Shown: positions 63,532 through 64,000 of the stretch, in pieces
How the letters are laid out: each line of letters begins with the position of its first letter
Numbering within the stretch: position 1 is the first letter of the stretch
Source: Sulfurospirillum tamanense
GTDB lineage: Bacteria; Campylobacterota; Campylobacteria; Campylobacterales; Campylobacteraceae
NCBI RefSeq assembly: GCF_016937535.1
Contig: NZ_JAFHKK010000002.1
Coordinates: 1 to 64,000, forward strand
Direction of reading: 5' to 3'
Length of the DNA: 64,000 nucleotides
The notes under the pieces: model-generated
The model's database searches: none
The model's input: only the letters and a program-made list of their open reading frames with translations
What the model was told of the DNA's origin: nothing
Position numbers and translations under genes: made by a program

Positions 63532-63942
63532 ATGAAACAGTACCTTGAACTCTTAAAAGAAAGAAATTTAAAGGCCACACCGCAACGTCTTTCTGTTTTG
63601 AAGACGTTGGGTGAGCACATGCACCCTACGATGGAAGAGCTTTATGAGAAAATCAAAGAAGATCACCCTTCGGTTTCGTTGGCTACGGTTTATAAAAATG
63701 TCAACACTTTAAAAGAAGAGGGGCTGATTGCAGAAATCAATACACCTGGGTCTAAAACCCGCTATGATATTTTTTGCCATCCGCATATCCATCTTGTGTG
63801 TGCTGCATGCGGCGATATTCAAGACTTCCCGTGTGATATTGGTTTTGAAGCGTACCAGCATGACATTGAGGCTAAAGCGGGAAAAGAGATTAAACGCATT
63901 GATGTTGTTGCGACAGTGGAGTCGTGCAAAAAGTGTTCCTAG
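63532..63942 (+). CDS. perR: Fur-family peroxide-responsive repressor PerR
   Basis: Metal-dependent repressor of 136 residues. It has a winged helix (about 1-75) with SLATVYKNVNTLKEEG, then the metal domain. The five regulatory ligands of Bacillus PerR (H37, D85, H91, H93, D104) line up, six residues earlier, with H31, D79, H85, H87 and D98. The last is Asp as in PerR, where Fur has Glu. Zinc cysteines are C90, C93, C132 and C135. Its place after dxs matches Campylobacter perR (Cj0322 by memory). Confidence 0.88.
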   Translation: MKQYLELLKERNLKATPQRLSVLKTLGEHMHPTMEELYEKIKEDHPSVSLATVYKNVNTLKEEGLIAEINTPGSKTRYDIFCHPHIHLVCAACGDIQDFPCDIGFEAYQHDIEAKAGKEIKRIDVVATVESCKKCS

Positions 63943-64000
63943 GAATTTAAAGGGTGAGCATGTCACCCTTTAAAGAGGTGCTAGTTCAAAGTTTTTCTAC

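Noticed and set aside
1-64000. tRNA, rRNA, CRISPR array, insertion sequence or prophage
   Set aside because: I saw no tRNA T-loop/acceptor pairing, no spaced direct repeats, no transposase or integrase, and no phage genes on reading both strands.

Overview
The window is a gene-dense stretch of chromosome from a Campylobacterota (Epsilonproteobacteria) member, probably a free-living relative of the Sulfurospirillum/Wolinella/Campylobacter line. I infer this from gene order. The right two thirds carries runs that, as I recall them, match the Campylobacter jejuni Cj0273-Cj0322 neighbourhood: fabZ-lpxA-clpX-mreB-mreC-carB, tcdA/surE, lpxB-greA, cheV-cheA(Y)-cheW-serB-tal, and rplY-pth-lptFG-lysA-HAD-pheA-hisC-fliF-fliG-fliH-dxs-perR. 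No rRNA, tRNA, CRISPR array, insertion sequence or phage gene is visible. No gap between genes exceeds about 200 bases.

Layout. 0.1-9.5 kb is accessory: an MdaB-type quinone reductase, HemJ, an MBOAT/SGNH O-acylation pair whose second gene is strikingly AT-rich, a Rieske/cytochrome b operon without cytochrome c1, a GAF/HD-GYP phosphodiesterase, a homocysteine methyltransferase and a DUF3047 protein. 9.7-22.8 kb is more accessory metabolism: an NDH-2-like oxidoreductase plus alanine dehydrogenase divergent from an XRE-cupin regulator, a GGDEF/EAL protein, an adenine/adenosine deaminase, a SigZ-ArsM arsenic pair, a cation antiporter, a nitroreductase and a very long AsmA/DUF748-like protein. 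22.8-33.8 kb is conserved core: QueH, lipid A, ClpX, MreBC, CarB, TcdA and SurE. 34.0-41.5 kb is a seven-gene block that I read as a TeaABCD-type ectoine TRAP transporter followed by DoeD-, DoeA- and DoeC-like catabolic enzymes. It sits between two otherwise conserved blocks. 41.6-64 kb is core again: LpxB, GreA, ArgC, LpxH, chemotaxis, a PilT-like ATPase, amino acid synthesis, the flagellar MS-ring/switch operon, Dxs and PerR.

The main unexplained signal is a 10-bp palindrome, TTACATGTAA. I count 28 exact copies (plus at least 7 one-mismatch copies) where about 0.1 would be expected by chance. About two thirds lie inside genes, in both reading frames that avoid a stop codon, so the constraint is on DNA rather than protein. 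It is absent from three blocks of about 8.5-9 kb, including the ectoine island and most core operons. It behaves like an uptake sequence or a HIP1-type genome-wide palindrome. The presence of a PilT-type retraction ATPase makes the DNA-uptake idea testable.

The second point of interest is the ectoine uptake and catabolism block. It lacks the expected deacetylase (doeB) and carries a 13-bp perfect hairpin between its transport and enzyme halves.
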